A stretch of 6,223 bases of DNA, taken from assembly GCA_021778975.1 (NCBI GenBank), contig JAJYBO010000179.1:1-6223 (forward strand), given 5' to 3'. The DNA is from Deltaproteobacteria bacterium. GTDB taxonomy: Bacteria > Desulfobacterota > Desulfobacteria > Desulfobacterales > Desulfatirhabdiaceae. The notes beneath the pieces were generated by a model. The model was given only the letters and a program-made list of their open reading frames with translations, made no database searches and was not told the origin of the DNA. The translations under genes were made by a program, and so were the position numbers. This document shows, piece after piece, positions 6,071-6,223 of this stretch; positions within the stretch are counted from its first letter, which is position 1; each line of letters opens with the position of its first letter.

Positions 6071-6223
6071 ATGATCAAAAAATTATGCGTGTTATTTTTG
6101 TTGCTGACGCTGATTGTTGTCGGAGCTGCATCCGCGGATGTGGTCACACTGGACAGGGCGCAAAATGTGGCGCAAAACTGGCTTACAGACATTGTGCATA
6201 CTTACGGCTCCTGGGGCGGGTCA
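6071..6223 (+). CDS. Secreted protein of unknown function, N-terminal part only
   Basis: 51 codons are open to the right edge. Residues 1-22 form a clear Sec signal peptide: Lys3-Lys4, a Leu/Val-rich core, and a GAASA end before Asp23, a good signal peptidase I site. No lipobox cysteine is present at the cleavage site; Cys6 lies in the n-region. The mature start, DVVTLDRAQNVAQNWL and then YGSWGGS, is faintly reminiscent of the pro-regions (Spi-like) of secreted C10 cysteine proteases, where an 'A-x-x-V-A-x-N-W/F-L' helix opens the domain. That is a weak family guess from 29 residues. It is transcribed divergently from the operon, so its relation to zinc or to the two-component system is unknown. 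Confidence 0.75.
   Translation, partial: MIKKLCVLFLLLTLIVVGAASADVVTLDRAQNVAQNWLTDIVHTYGSWGGS

Noticed and set aside
5850..6192. Minus-strand open frames of 66 and 98 codons in the divergent intergenic region
   Set aside because: They have no convincing ribosome binding site or recognisable composition. The longer one runs antisense through the start and signal peptide of the plus-strand gene, and both cover the proposed promoters.

Overview
The window looks like chromosomal DNA from a Gram-negative bacterium. It has a periplasmic metal-binding protein with a cleavable signal peptide, a Cache-domain sensor kinase, an NtrC-type sigma-54 activator, strong AAGGAG-type ribosome binding sites and roughly balanced GC content. 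The protein flavour recalls sulfate-reducing or related Desulfobacterota, but that assignment is inference and there is no rRNA or other marker to prove it.

Almost the whole window (positions 1 to about 5780) is one tightly packed transcription unit on the minus strand. In transcription order, from right to left, it holds a YciO-like member of the YrdC/Sua5 family, a membrane sensor histidine kinase, a sigma-54-dependent response regulator, a zinc-ribbon thioredoxin (Trx2/TrxC type), a zinc-binding periplasmic protein (ZnuA) and the ATPase of the same ABC importer (ZnuC, cut by the left edge). Junctions are a 3-nt gap, a 1-nt gap, a 1-nt overlap (TGATG), a 4-nt overlap (ATGA) and a 4-nt overlap (GTGA). 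The unit therefore looks like a co-transcribed and largely translationally coupled operon. The membrane permease (ZnuB) is expected just beyond position 1 but is not in the window.

Positions 5781 to 6070 are a divergent, AT-richer intergenic region. A sigma-70-like promoter can be proposed in each direction: one for the minus-strand operon (5843-5872) and one for a plus-strand gene (5952-5980). The plus-strand promoter overlaps a direct repeat and an imperfect palindrome that could be operator sites. The plus-strand gene starts at 6071 and runs off the right edge. Only its signal peptide and about 29 mature residues are visible.

The genes suggest a working idea. The kinase senses a periplasmic cue, possibly a metal, through a Cache domain carrying a Met/Pro/His-rich insertion, and passes phosphate to the sigma-54 activator. 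The same operon supplies zinc import and a zinc-containing thiol reductase. ZraSR-like signalling linked to a zinc importer and a zinc-ribbon thioredoxin is the most interesting aspect. The individual families are all known, and no clearly unprecedented system is visible.
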